A DNA stretch of 18,050 nucleotides from Thauera sp. (GCA_023150215.1 JAKLLJ010000030.1:1-18050), one strand, 5' to 3'; positions 1 through 6,541 are shown, counted from the stretch's first letter. Notes: a model not told the origin generated them from the sequence alone. Translations and numbers: made by a program.

Positions 1-248
1 ACATTGAGCAGCGCCAGCACTGGGACAGGTACATGGCGGCCTACGCCGACTGCCTGCGCGCCACCAGCACGGCCGACTGCCCGTGGTACGTGGTGCCGGC
101 TGACGACAAGAAGAACGCCCGCCTGATCGTGTCGCAGATCCTGGTCGACACCCTGGCCGCGCTCGACATGCGCTATCCGGCGATCACCCTGGCACGACGC
201 GAGAAGCTGCTCGAGATCCGCCGCCAGCTCGCCGCCGGCGAGACCTGA
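1..248 (+). CDS. ppk2: PPK2-family polyphosphate kinase / polyP:nucleotide phosphotransferase, C-terminal fragment
   Basis: The reading frame is open from base 3 and stops with TGA at 246-248. The start lies outside the window, so only about 81 C-terminal residues are visible. They contain HWDRYMAAYADCL, then WYVVPADDKKNARLIVSQIL, then an alpha-helical tail. From family knowledge this matches the C-terminal end of PPK2 enzymes, which transfer phosphate between inorganic polyphosphate and nucleotides in the cytoplasm. The Walker-type catalytic motifs lie upstream and cannot be checked, so the subclass (AMP-, ADP- or dual-acting) is open. An ATG at 33-35 is in frame, but conserved family sequence continues upstream of it, so it is an internal methionine. 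No clear terminator follows. The next bases are REP-rich intergenic DNA. Confidence 0.8.
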   Translation, partial: IEQRQHWDRYMAAYADCLRATSTADCPWYVVPADDKKNARLIVSQILVDTLAALDMRYPAITLARREKLLEIRRQLAAGET

Positions 249-330
249 TCCGCGCCTTGGGGCAGCGCCTGCCGCAGATCGTAATTCCACCGCCGCGTCC
301 GCCCCGGCGAGCACCGCCCCCACATCTGCA

Positions 331-355
331 TTCGCGGCTTCCGCCGCTCCCACAG
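331..355 (-). repeat. REP element, copy 1
   Basis: Reads on the minus strand as TGTGGGAGC followed by the hairpin GCGGC-GGAA-GCCGC and GAA. The head tetranucleotide is GTGG instead of GTAG, one change from the other copies. Stem type is G/C at the covarying pair. Confidence 0.85.
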
Positions 356-360
356 CGTGC

Positions 361-494
361 CGGAACGCGGCGGCATCGGGACGTAAACGTGGCAGAAACG
401 TGGCGGCATCGCGCCAAGAACGCGGCGGCGTCGGACGGAAACGTGGCGGCATCGCGCCGGAAACGCGGCGGCGTCGGGACGGAAACGCGGCGGT
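361..494. repeat. 22-bp tandem repeat array (minisatellite-like)
   Basis: The core ACGYGGCGGC starts at 365, 398, 420, 441, 463 and 485, with a truncated copy at 387. Spacings are 22, 11, 22, 21, 22 and 22 bp. Between cores the sequence is close to RTCGSGMCGGA. Copies alternate: T at position 4 goes with A at position 11 (398 and 441), and C goes with G (420 and 463). The array is therefore two tandem copies of a roughly 43-bp higher-order unit plus flanking monomers. It lies beside REP copies and is not visibly protein-coding. Function unknown. Confidence 0.8.
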
Positions 495-497
495 TTT

Positions 498-522
498 TGT
501 AGGAGCGCCGGAAGGCGCGAAC
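498..522 (+). repeat. REP element, copy 2
   Basis: TGTAGGAGC head followed by the hairpin GCGCC-GGAA-GGCGC and GAAC. Stem type C/G at the covarying pair. Identical over 25 bp to the copy at 550-574, in direct orientation. Confidence 0.9.
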
Positions 523-549
523 GCGGGGCGATCCGCACGAATGCGTTCT

Positions 550-574
550 TGTAGGAGCGCCGGAAGGCGCGAAC
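550..574 (+). repeat. REP element, copy 3
   Basis: Exact 25-bp duplicate of the copy at 498-522, spaced 52 bp start to start, with hairpin GCGCC-GGAA-GGCGC. The bases between the two copies show no gene. Confidence 0.9.
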
Positions 575-619
575 ACGGCGATGGAGATCCGCCTACGCGT
601 CGCGTGCGGGGGCGCTGGG

Positions 620-644
620 TTCGCGGCTGCCGCCGCTCCTACAG
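620..644 (-). repeat. REP element, copy 4
   Basis: On the minus strand: TGTAGGAGC, hairpin GCGGC-GGCA-GCCGC, GAA. Opposite in orientation to the copies at 498 and 550. It ends about 30 bp beyond the stop of the lipoprotein gene, so it would lie in the 3' end of the mla operon transcript. Confidence 0.9.
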
Positions 645-675
645 GGGCACCGGAAGCGAACGCCGCGATCCGCGC

Positions 676-1374
676 TCAACGCACCGCTGACGCCGCGCGC
701 ACGGTCCAGTCCACCACCTCGGCCGACAGCCGGTCGGCGCCGTCGCCGAAGGCCTGCACCACCGCCGGCACCGCCGCGTCCGCAGCGACCGTGCGCACCT
801 CGAAGGTCCGGCTGGCGACGATGCGGCGGGTGGCGGTGTGCACCAGGCGGGCATCGAGACGCACCACGGCCTCGGGGTGGCCGTCGCGGTATTCGCCCTG
901 GAAGGCGCGCAGCTCGCTGTCGAGCTCGAAGTCGGCCTGCCACTGCTTGTCGTCACTGCTGAGCGCGGCAACGCGCCCATCGGCGCGGAAGGCGTCGAGC
1001 AGGCGATTGCGCACCAGCACCGGCGCCGGGTCGCTCCAGCCGGCGCCCTTATAGACGCTGACGCGATTGTCCTCGGGCACGACGACGATGCGCTGGCCGG
1101 ACAGATGCACGCCCGCGGCCGGACGCGCGATGCGCAGCGACCATGGCGCAGCCTGGGGGGCGGATGCGGCGCCGCGGGCGCTTGCCGGCAGCAGATAGAC
1201 CTCGAGCGGCTCGGCCTTGGGCAGGATGGAGCACGCGGGCAGGAGCAGCGCAGCACCGAAGGCGGCCAGCCCGATCCAGCGCTCGACGCGCCCGGCGAGC
1301 GCTGCGCGCGCCCATGCGCCAGGATGCCTTGGCGCGTCACCCTTGATGGCCCGCACGGATTGCAGCGTCTTCAT
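676..1374 (-). CDS. ABC-type transport auxiliary lipoprotein (ABC_trans_aux / PqiC-like)
   Basis: 232 residues. Predicted outer-membrane-directed lipoprotein partner of the MCE transporter encoded just upstream. The N-terminus has a basic stretch, a hydrophobic segment (about residues 33-46) and a lipobox ending L-P-A-C with the lipidated cysteine at residue 48. The mature part matches the ABC_trans_aux pattern: an early YLLP strand, then IVVVPEDNRVSVYKGAGWSDP (about 94-114), where strands lead into the conserved W-x-D-P-A-P-x-L segment. In characterised relatives such as PqiC this lipoprotein works with MCE proteins in inter-membrane lipid traffic. The ATG overlaps the mlaD stop by 4 bp, and a strong Shine-Dalgarno AAGGAG (1388-1383) sits 8 nt before it, which fixes the start despite the rather long N-region. 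Last gene of the operon. The family is confident from pattern; the substrate is unknown. Confidence 0.82.
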   Translation of the reverse strand: MKTLQSVRAIKGDAPRHPGAWARAALAGRVERWIGLAAFGAALLLPACSILPKAEPLEVYLLPASARGAASAPQAAPWSLRIARPAAGVHLSGQRIVVVPEDNRVSVYKGAGWSDPAPVLVRNRLLDAFRADGRVAALSSDDKQWQADFELDSELRAFQGEYRDGHPEAVVRLDARLVHTATRRIVASRTFEVRTVAADAAVPAVVQAFGDGADRLSAEVVDWTVRAASAVR

Positions 1375-2312
1375 GGCGTGAACTCCTTGGTCGGTTCGAG
1401 GCCGAGCAGGTAGTCGGCGGGGCGGTCTTCGAGCTGGCGGGTGATCGCGCGCAGCGAGCCGAGCGTGGCGCGCAGCTCGGCCACCGCCGGGCCCACTTCG
1501 GCCAGCCCGCGCATGCCGGCGTCGAGATGACCGCGGTTGTCGGCGAGCAGCCGATCGACCGAGCTCATCGCACGCTCGAAGGCCTGCATCGCGTCGCGTG
1601 CGCTGTCCAGGGTCTGCGTGCCCTGCTTCTCGACCAGTCGATTGGCGGTGCCGAGCACGCGGGTCGCCTCGACGAGCGTGGCGCTGGCGTCGCGGCTGGC
1701 CTGGGTGATCTGGCGCAGCGCGGCGCCGAGATCGTCACGCTGCGCGGCGAGCGCGGCGGTGGCCTGCTCGAGGTTGTCGAGCGTGCGGCCGATGCCGGCG
1801 ACGTTTTCGGGCGAGAACAGCGCGCGCGCCTGCACCATCAGCTCGTTGACGTTGGTGATCGCATCCTCGCCGTCGGCAAGCAGGCGGCTCAGCGGCGACG
1901 GCGCCGCCACGATCCGTGCCACCTCCCCCCTCTCGGACAACAGCGGCGCGCTCGCGGGGTTGCTGCCGCTGGTCAAGCGGATCATCGTCAGCCCGGTGAT
2001 GCCCGCCGGCACCAGGCGCGCCTGGGTGTCGGTCCGCACCGGTGCGGTGCTGTCCACGCGAACCCGGGCGATCACCCGGTGCGCGTCCTCGGGATCGAGC
2101 CGCAGGCTGACGACGTCGCCGATCTTGATGCCGTTGAACTCCACCGTGCCACCCTTGGAGAGGCCGGACACCGCCTCCTGGAAGACGATGTCGTAGACCT
2201 CGAACTGGCGATCGGCATCGCTCTTGCCCAGCCACAGCGCAAACATCAGCGCGGCGCAAACGACGAGCAGGGTGAAGAGGCCTATCAGCACGTGATGGGC
2301 GCGGGTTTCCAT
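1371..2312 (-). CDS. mlaD: MlaD-family MCE-domain lipid-binding protein
   Basis: 313 residues from the ATG at 2312. One N-terminal membrane anchor (about residues 8-28, GLFTLLVVCAALMFALWLG) is followed by a single MCE domain (about 36-115). The domain contains FQEAVSGLSKGGTVEFNGIK, then GDVVSLRLDP and GITGLTMIRLT, the usual MCE signature. The remaining 200 residues are Ala/Leu/Asp/Gln-rich and predicted coiled coil, ending in a short tail. It would form the periplasmic hexameric ring or tunnel on the MlaE permease. The frame is open further upstream, to 2549, but that part reads as noise over mlaF. The chosen ATG has GGAG 10 nt before it and lies one base after the mlaF stop. It overlaps the downstream lipoprotein gene by 4 bp. 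Longer than E. coli MlaD (about 183 residues) because of the coiled-coil tail. Confidence 0.9.
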   Translation of the reverse strand: METRAHHVLIGLFTLLVVCAALMFALWLGKSDADRQFEVYDIVFQEAVSGLSKGGTVEFNGIKIGDVVSLRLDPEDAHRVIARVRVDSTAPVRTDTQARLVPAGITGLTMIRLTSGSNPASAPLLSERGEVARIVAAPSPLSRLLADGEDAITNVNELMVQARALFSPENVAGIGRTLDNLEQATAALAAQRDDLGAALRQITQASRDASATLVEATRVLGTANRLVEKQGTQTLDSARDAMQAFERAMSSVDRLLADNRGHLDAGMRGLAEVGPAVAELRATLGSLRAITRQLEDRPADYLLGLEPTKEFTP

Positions 2313-2313
2313 G

Positions 2314-3135
2314 TCAGGTTTTCTCCGTTGCAGCAGGCCGGGCACGGGCGGCGGCCACCGCGGTGGCGGCGGCACGGCCGCGCGGGCCATGGAAGTAGTC
2401 GCGGATCCAGGCGTCGTCGATGGCGGCGACTTCGTCCAGGCCGGCATTGACCAGCACCTTCTTCTGCGCCAGCACGGCGACGCGGTCGGTGATGGTGTAG
2501 ATGGTGTCGAGGTCGTGGGTGACGATGAACACGGTGAGCCCCAGCGCATCGCGCAAGGTGAGGATGAGCTGGTCGAAGGCGGCGGCGCCGATCGGGTCGA
2601 GGCCGGCAGTGGGCTCGTCGAGAAACAGGATGTCGGGGTCGAGCGCTAGCGCACGCGCGAGCGCGGCGCGCTTGACCATGCCGCCCGAAAGATCCGCGGG
2701 GAACTTGCCGCCGGCGCTCGCCGGCAGCCCGGCGAGTGCGATCTTGAGCGCGGCCAGCGCGGCCGCCTCGCCCCGCGACAGGCCGGCATGCTCGATCAAG
2801 GGCAGTGCCACGTTCTCGGCAACGGTGAGCGACGAGAACAGCGCCCCCTTCTGGAACAGCACGCCGAAGCGGCGCTCGACCTGCTTGCGGCGTGCGTCGG
2901 GCAAGTCCAGCAGGTCTTCGCCGAACACGAGCACGCGGCCCGCACGCGGCCGGTTGAGGCCGACGATGGTGCGCAGCAGCACCGACTTGCCAGTGCCCGA
3001 GCCACCCACCACGCTGAGGATCTCGCCACGGCGCACGTCGAGGTCGAGCGCATCGTGCACCACCTGGGCACCAAACTGGTTGCGCACGCCGCGCACCTCG
3101 ATGACGTTCTCCGCGCCCTTCACGGCCGCGCTCAC
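2314..3135 (-). CDS. mlaF: MlaF-family ABC transporter ATPase
   Basis: 273 residues from a GTG start whose bases overlap the mlaE stop (GTGA). Cytoplasmic ATPase that powers the MlaE/MlaD lipid transporter. Visible motifs: Walker A GGSGTGKS (44-51), Q-loop glutamine 95 in FQKGALFSSLTV, signature LSGGM (149-153), Walker B ILFLDEPTAGLDP (169-181) and switch histidine 207 in VTHD. The Q-loop context and the LSGGMVKRAALARA signature are typical of the MlaF/Ttg2A group. All catalytic motifs are intact. A purine-rich GGAGATGGG precedes the GTG. The C-terminus after residue 250 is an Ala/Arg-rich tail of no obvious function. Confidence 0.93.
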   Translation of the reverse strand: MSAAVKGAENVIEVRGVRNQFGAQVVHDALDLDVRRGEILSVVGGSGTGKSVLLRTIVGLNRPRAGRVLVFGEDLLDLPDARRKQVERRFGVLFQKGALFSSLTVAENVALPLIEHAGLSRGEAAALAALKIALAGLPASAGGKFPADLSGGMVKRAALARALALDPDILFLDEPTAGLDPIGAAAFDQLILTLRDALGLTVFIVTHDLDTIYTITDRVAVLAQKKVLVNAGLDEVAAIDDAWIRDYFHGPRGRAAATAVAAARARPAATEKT

Positions 3136-4289
3136 CAGCCCATCTCCATGCAGAACAGCGCCGCAACCGCATCGACCACGATCACCACGAAAATCGACTG
3201 CACCACCGCCGAGGTGGTGTGTTCGCCCACCGACTGCGCGCTGCCCTGCACGCGAAAGCCTTCCAGGCAGCCGATCACCGCGATCAGGAAGGCGAAGATC
3301 GGCGCCTTGGCCATGCCGACAAGGAAGTGGATGAGGCCGACGTTATCGTGGATCCGCGACAGGAACAGCACCGGCGAGATGTCGAGCGTGGTCGCCGACA
3401 CCAGCATGCCGCCGATGATGCCCGACAGCATGGCGACGAAAGTGAGGATGGGCAGCGCGATCAGCAGCGCGTACACCCGCGGCAGCACCAGCAACTCGAC
3501 CGGATCGAGGCCGAGGACACGGATCGCGTCGACCTCCTCATTGGCGCGCATCGAGCCGATCTGCGCGGTGAACGAGCTCGCCGTGCGGCCGGCGACGATG
3601 ATCGCGGTCAGCAGCACGCCGAACTCGCGCAGGAAGGAGTACGCGACCAGATCGACGGTGAAGATGCTCGCGCCGAAGTTGGCGAGCACGGTGGCGCCGA
3701 GGAAGGCGACCACCGCGCCGATGAGGAAGGTCAGCAGCGCGATGATCGGCACCGCGTCGAGCCCGGTGCGCTCGAGGTTGGCGACCAGCGCGGTCATGCG
3801 CCAGCGCCGCGGCTGCACCGCCACGCGCAGCGCGGTCTCCAGGATCAGGCCGATGAAGCCGGTGAGGCCGACAAGATGTCGCCAGAACACCACCATGGCC
3901 TCGCCGATGTCGGCGAGCACGTCACCGAGCGCGCTGCCGTCGGCGCTGGCAGCGGCTGCGGGCGGCTCGGCGAGCGCATCGGCAACCGCCTTCAGCAAGG
4001 CACGCCGCTCGCGCGGCAAGGCGCTGTCGTCGCTGAGCAAGGCCGCGACACGCTCGGCGCCGAGCAGCGCGTGCAGCAGGCGCGCGCCGGCGGTGTCGAG
4101 TGCATCGAGCGCACCGAGCTCGACCCGCGTCGAGCCGTCGAGGCGGCCGTCGAGCACCCTCACCTGCGCACTCAGCGCCGCGTGATGGGCGAGCGTCCAC
4201 GCGCCGCTGACCTTCAGTAAGGTACCGCGCTCGGTCGCAAGCAGTTCGGCACCGCCCGGGGACATCGTGCGGAAGACCGAGGTGCTCAT
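3132..4289 (-). CDS. mlaE: MlaE-family lipid ABC transporter permease with fused N-terminal STAS domain
   Basis: 385 residues. The first 110 or so look like a STAS domain, the MlaB role in E. coli: strand-helix pattern with LLKVSGAWTL, then VELGALDALDTAGARLL. An Ala-rich linker leads to the MlaE permease domain from about residue 130. It has several membrane helices (for example IIALLTFLIGAVVAFLGATV and PILTFVAMLSGIIGGMLV) and the conserved cytoplasmic loop MRANEEVDAIRVLGLDP that contacts the ATPase. Inner-membrane core of the lipid transporter. The STAS fusion explains why no separate mlaB is found here. The ATG overlaps the tetR stop (ATGA), so it is translationally coupled to the regulator; it overlaps mlaF by 4 bp at the other end. 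Confidence 0.92.
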   Translation of the reverse strand: MSTSVFRTMSPGGAELLATERGTLLKVSGAWTLAHHAALSAQVRVLDGRLDGSTRVELGALDALDTAGARLLHALLGAERVAALLSDDSALPRERRALLKAVADALAEPPAAAASADGSALGDVLADIGEAMVVFWRHLVGLTGFIGLILETALRVAVQPRRWRMTALVANLERTGLDAVPIIALLTFLIGAVVAFLGATVLANFGASIFTVDLVAYSFLREFGVLLTAIIVAGRTASSFTAQIGSMRANEEVDAIRVLGLDPVELLVLPRVYALLIALPILTFVAMLSGIIGGMLVSATTLDISPVLFLSRIHDNVGLIHFLVGMAKAPIFAFLIAVIGCLEGFRVQGSAQSVGEHTTSAVVQSIFVVIVVDAVAALFCMEMGW

Positions 4290-5044
4290 TGCAGACCCCG
4301 TTTGAGCGCCGACCCACGCCCCGCCACTGCGGCCGGCGCAGCCCGCAGTTCGGCACGATCGTCCGGCACCGCCAACCAGGCCGTGGTGGTCGCCGGGCGG
4401 AGCAGGCGGGCAAACAGGCCGTCCATGAATTCGCTGCGGAGGCAGGCGAGGTCGACCTCGCCCTTGCTCAGGCGCGCCAGCAAGGGCGCCGAGGCCACCG
4501 CATACGAGATCGCGCCGAACAGCAGCGTGTGCAGGGCCAGAGGGCTGCGCATGCTGAAGATGCCGGCATCGATCGCCTCCTGCCAGAGCGGCAGGAACAT
4601 CGCGTGCACCGGCTCGACGACACGGCGGACGAGGTCATCGGCGCGGTCGCTGCCATCGGCCATCTCTCGCATCACGAAGCGGATCGCCTGCGGGTGGCGT
4701 GCCGCCTGCTCGAACATCGCGCCCACCGCAGTCACCACCCGCGCCTCGATCGGTGCCGCGGCCGGCTCGAGTTCGTCAAGCGCGCCCAGTTCGGCACGAA
4801 CCTGCGCCTCGATGCGCTCGACCACCGCGGCCCACAGCTCGGCCTTGGAGCCGAAATAGTGCGCCACCATCGACACATCGCAGCCCGCGCCGGCCGCGAT
4901 CGTGCGCAAGCTCGCGGCCTCGAAACCCTGCGCACCAAAGGCGTCGAGCGCGGCATCGAGCAGGCGGGCACGGTAGTTCGCGTCCTGGCCGCGCGGACGG
5001 CCACGGCCACGCGCAGGTCTGGCTGAGTCGGCGAGATCGGGCAT
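4286..5044 (-). CDS. TetR/AcrR-family transcriptional regulator, first gene of the mla operon
   Basis: 252 residues. An N-terminal basic RGRGRPRGQ patch is followed by a TetR helix-turn-helix (about residues 24-72: LLDAALDAFGAQGFEAASLR, then IAAGAG and VSMVAHYFGSKAELW). The C-terminal two thirds is all-helical, as expected for ligand binding and dimerisation. It is the promoter-proximal gene of the operon, overlapping mlaE by 4 bp, so it probably controls its own operon. Palindromes at 5078-5093 and 5393-5408 are candidate binding sites. No strong Shine-Dalgarno precedes the ATG, and no other in-frame start lies before the HTH. The ligand is unknown; an envelope or solvent stress signal would suit the neighbours, but that is inference. 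Confidence 0.9.
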   Translation of the reverse strand: MPDLADSARPARGRGRPRGQDANYRARLLDAALDAFGAQGFEAASLRTIAAGAGCDVSMVAHYFGSKAELWAAVVERIEAQVRAELGALDELEPAAAPIEARVVTAVGAMFEQAARHPQAIRFVMREMADGSDRADDLVRRVVEPVHAMFLPLWQEAIDAGIFSMRSPLALHTLLFGAISYAVASAPLLARLSKGEVDLACLRSEFMDGLFARLLRPATTTAWLAVPDDRAELRAAPAAVAGRGSALKRGLQ

Positions 5045-5073
5045 GGTGAAGATGGGAACAGGAATGACGCGCG

Positions 5074-5079
5074 ATATTA
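5074..5079 (-). promoter_or_regulatory. Candidate -10 box for the tetR-mla operon
   Basis: On the minus strand this reads TAATAT, in a locally AT-rich spot about 30 bp before the tetR ATG, overlapping the 5078-5093 palindrome. No convincing -35 is found 16-18 bp upstream, so this is a weak call resting on position and local composition. Confidence 0.35.
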
Positions 5080-5093
5080 CAACATGCGTTGAA
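5078..5093. promoter_or_regulatory. Candidate TetR operator, tetR-mla side
   Basis: TACAACATGCGTTGAA, an inverted repeat with arms TACAAC and GTTGAA around a 4-bp centre (one mismatch in the ideal TTCAAC-N4-GTTGAA). It lies 34-49 bp upstream of the tetR start codon and overlaps the candidate -10. It matches the site at 5393-5408 in both arms, and the bases after GTTGAA (TTGCCC here, ATTACCC there) are also alike. Assignment to the local TetR protein is inference. Confidence 0.55.
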
Positions 5094-5178
5094 TTGCCCC
5101 GATACCGATTTTGGGGCTGGCGGGGGGCTGGCGGGCAGGCCTGCGCCTCACCGCCCCGCGCGCCACCGAATGGAAAGG

Positions 5179-5203
5179 TTCGCGGCTGCCGCCGCTCCTA
5201 CAG
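5179..5203 (-). repeat. REP element, copy 5
   Basis: Minus-strand TGTAGGAGC, hairpin GCGGC-GGCA-GCCGC, GAA. Identical to the copy at 620-644. First of a direct pair with a 41-bp period. Confidence 0.9.
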
Positions 5204-5219
5204 GCGCCGGGTGGGAGGG

Positions 5220-5244
5220 TTCGCGGCGGCCGCCGCTCCTACAG
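5220..5244 (-). repeat. REP element, copy 6
   Basis: Minus-strand TGTAGGAGC, stem GCGGC and GCCGC, loop changed to GGCC. Same orientation as the copy at 5179. Confidence 0.88.
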
Positions 5245-5298
5245 GTGCGAGTGGAGGAGCTGGCGGCTTGCACTGCGACCACGAAGTCCGGGGTTTGA

Positions 5299-5323
5299 TT
5301 TAGGAGCCGCGGCAGCCGCGAGC
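5299..5323 (+). repeat. REP element, copy 7, degenerate
   Basis: Plus-strand TTTAGGAGC with one G-to-C change that breaks one stem pair, and GAGC instead of GAAC at the tail. The head GTAG is lost (TTAG). It is followed by CTTTTC. This looks like an ageing copy. Confidence 0.75.
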
Positions 5324-5381
5324 TTTTCAAGGCCTGCATTCCACCGCCGCCCCCGCCCCGCACTTCATCCTTTCATCCCGC

Positions 5382-5410
5382 TTGACCCAATATCCAACAA
5401 GTGTTGAAAT
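5382..5410 (+). promoter_or_regulatory. Candidate sigma-70 promoter for the hlyD-rbbA-yhhJ operon
   Basis: -35 TTGACC (5382-5387), a 17-bp spacer, then -10 TGAAAT (5405-5410, 4 of 6 consensus bases). It starts 92 bp before the hlyD ATG. The palindrome at 5393-5408 fills the spacer and enters the -10, the classic placement for a repressor that blocks RNA polymerase. Confidence 0.55.
5393..5408. promoter_or_regulatory. Candidate TetR operator, hlyD side
   Basis: TCCAACAAGTGTTGAA, with arms TCCAAC and GTTGAA around a 4-bp centre. Same arm sequence and spacing as the site at 5078-5093, and placed between the -35 and -10 of the predicted hlyD promoter. It would allow the neighbouring TetR protein to control both operons. 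Confidence 0.55.
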
Positions 5411-5473
5411 TACCCACGAACGCGGCGGACATGTGCGCACGCGCGCAATTGCGCTCCGCCCGGGGAGAATCGC

Positions 5474-6541
5474 ATGAGCAACAGCACACGCAGCCGGCTG
5501 GTGTGGATCGCCGCCGGGGTCCTCGTCATTGCCGCCGCCGGCGCCTGGCAGCTCCTTCGCCCGCCGCCCGACGACGGCAGCTTCGTGCGTGGCAACGGCC
5601 GCATCGAGGCCACCGAGGTCGACGTCGCCGCCAAGGCGCCCGGTCGGGTGGACGAGATCCTGGTCAATGAAGGCGACTTCGTGAGCGCGAACGACGTGGT
5701 CGCGCGCATGGACGTCAAGGGGCTGGAGGCTCAACTCGCGCAGGCGCAAGCCGAGGTCGCCAACGCCATCAGCGCGCGTGAAACGGCGCGCGCCCTGGTC
5801 GCCCAGCGCCATGCCGACGTCGCGATGGCCGAGGCCGTGCTGGTGCAGCGCCGTGCCGACGCCGACGTCGCGCGCAGCACCGTGGCGCGCTCGCGGGCCC
5901 TGCTCGCCGACCGCGCCACCTCGGCGCAGAAGGTCGAGGACGACGCCGCACGCGCGCGCAGCGCCGAGGCCGACATCACGGTCGCGCAGGCGCAGATCGC
6001 CGCCGCCCACGCGGGCGTGCGCGCAGCCGAAGCCCAGGTGCAGCAAGCCGAGGCCGCGATCCGCGCCACCGAGGCGGTGGCCGCCCGCCTGCAAACCGAG
6101 ATCGCCGACGGCGAGTTGCGCGCCCCGCGCAGCGGCCGCGTGCAGTACCGCGTGGTGCAGCCGGGCGAGGTAATCGGCGGTGGCGGCAAGGTGGTGAGCC
6201 TGGTCGACGTCGGCGACGTGTACATGACCTTCTTCCTGCCCGAAATGGCTGCCGGCCGCGTTGCGCTCGGCAGCGAGGTGCGCATCGTGCTCGACGCCGC
6301 GCAGGCCTTCGTGATCCCGGCCAGGGTGTCCTACGTGGCCAGCGTCGCGCAATTCACGCCCAAGACCGTCGAGACGCAGAGCGAGCGCCAGAAGATGGTG
6401 TTCCGCGTCAAGGCGCGCATCGACCCCGAACTGCTCGCCCGCTACCCCGAGCAAGTCAAGACCGGCTTGCCCGGCCTGGCCCACCTGCGCCTGAACGCAC
6501 AGCGCGCGTGGCCGCCCGAGTTGCAGGTGAGGCTGCCGTGA
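5474..6541 (+). CDS. HlyD-family periplasmic adaptor subunit (YhiI-like)
   Basis: 355 residues. Membrane-fusion adaptor expected to join the RbbA/YhhJ-type ABC exporter to an outer-membrane channel. One N-terminal membrane helix (about 9-28) is followed by the first half of a lipoyl domain (GRIEATEVDVAAKAPGRVDE, about 42-61, then EGDFVSANDVVARMD). A long Ala/Glu/Arg/Gln-rich coiled-coil hairpin spans about 85-215. Then come the second lipoyl half (ELRAPRSGRVQYRVVQPGE) and a beta-barrel segment with VYMTFFLPE. Start: ATG with GGGGAGA 5-6 nt upstream. The stop overlaps the rbbA GTG start (GTGA). No outer-membrane factor gene is in the window, so a TolC-type partner would have to come from elsewhere. 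Confidence 0.92.
   Translation: MSNSTRSRLVWIAAGVLVIAAAGAWQLLRPPPDDGSFVRGNGRIEATEVDVAAKAPGRVDEILVNEGDFVSANDVVARMDVKGLEAQLAQAQAEVANAISARETARALVAQRHADVAMAEAVLVQRRADADVARSTVARSRALLADRATSAQKVEDDAARARSAEADITVAQAQIAAAHAGVRAAEAQVQQAEAAIRATEAVAARLQTEIADGELRAPRSGRVQYRVVQPGEVIGGGGKVVSLVDVGDVYMTFFLPEMAAGRVALGSEVRIVLDAAQAFVIPARVSYVASVAQFTPKTVETQSERQKMVFRVKARIDPELLARYPEQVKTGLPGLAHLRLNAQRAWPPELQVRLP

Larger units (their letters stand above)
249..675. other. Intergenic block rich in repeats, between convergent ppk2 and mla operon ends
   Basis: This 427-bp stretch separates the 3' end of the PPK2 gene from the 3' end of the minus-strand mla operon, so the two transcripts converge here. It carries four REP hairpins (331-355, 498-522, 550-574, 620-644) and a 22-bp tandem repeat array (361-494). 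Open frames across it consist of low-complexity R/A/P residues and repeat-encoded peptides with no recognisable family. I call no gene here. The REP hairpins are the only plausible transcript-end structures; no classic stem plus T-run terminator is evident. Confidence 0.7.
5045..5473. other. Divergent control region between tetR-mla and hlyD-rbbA-yhhJ operons
   Basis: This 429-bp non-coding stretch holds two outward promoters with a matching palindrome at each, near 5078-5093 and 5393-5408. Three REP copies (5179-5203, 5220-5244, 5299-5323) fill the middle. No credible gene was found; the short open frames are repeat-derived Arg/Ala-rich peptides. The REP block sits between the promoters, downstream of neither operon, so it cannot be acting as an operon terminator here. 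Confidence 0.75.

Noticed and set aside
361..494. The tandem array as a CRISPR
   Set aside because: Period is 22 bp (sometimes 11 or 21), there are no unique spacers of constant length, the units are almost wholly repeat, and no cas gene is nearby.
257..690. Small Arg/Ala/Pro-rich open frames in the first intergenic block
   Set aside because: They are formed by the repeats themselves, overlap on both strands and have no ribosome site or family resemblance.
2313..2549. Upstream extension of mlaD
   Set aside because: It is Ser/Pro/Arg-rich noise over mlaF. The ATG at 2312 has a ribosome site and a membrane anchor right after it.
5299..5327. The REP at 5299 with CTTTTC as a rho-independent terminator
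   Set aside because: It lies upstream of hlyD with no gene ending before it on that strand, the stem is broken by one change and the T-run is short.
6508..6537. GTG at 6508 as the rbbA start
   Set aside because: It would overlap hlyD by 34 bp and lacks a good ribosome site, while the GTG at 6538 has AGGTGAGG and the usual GTGA overlap.
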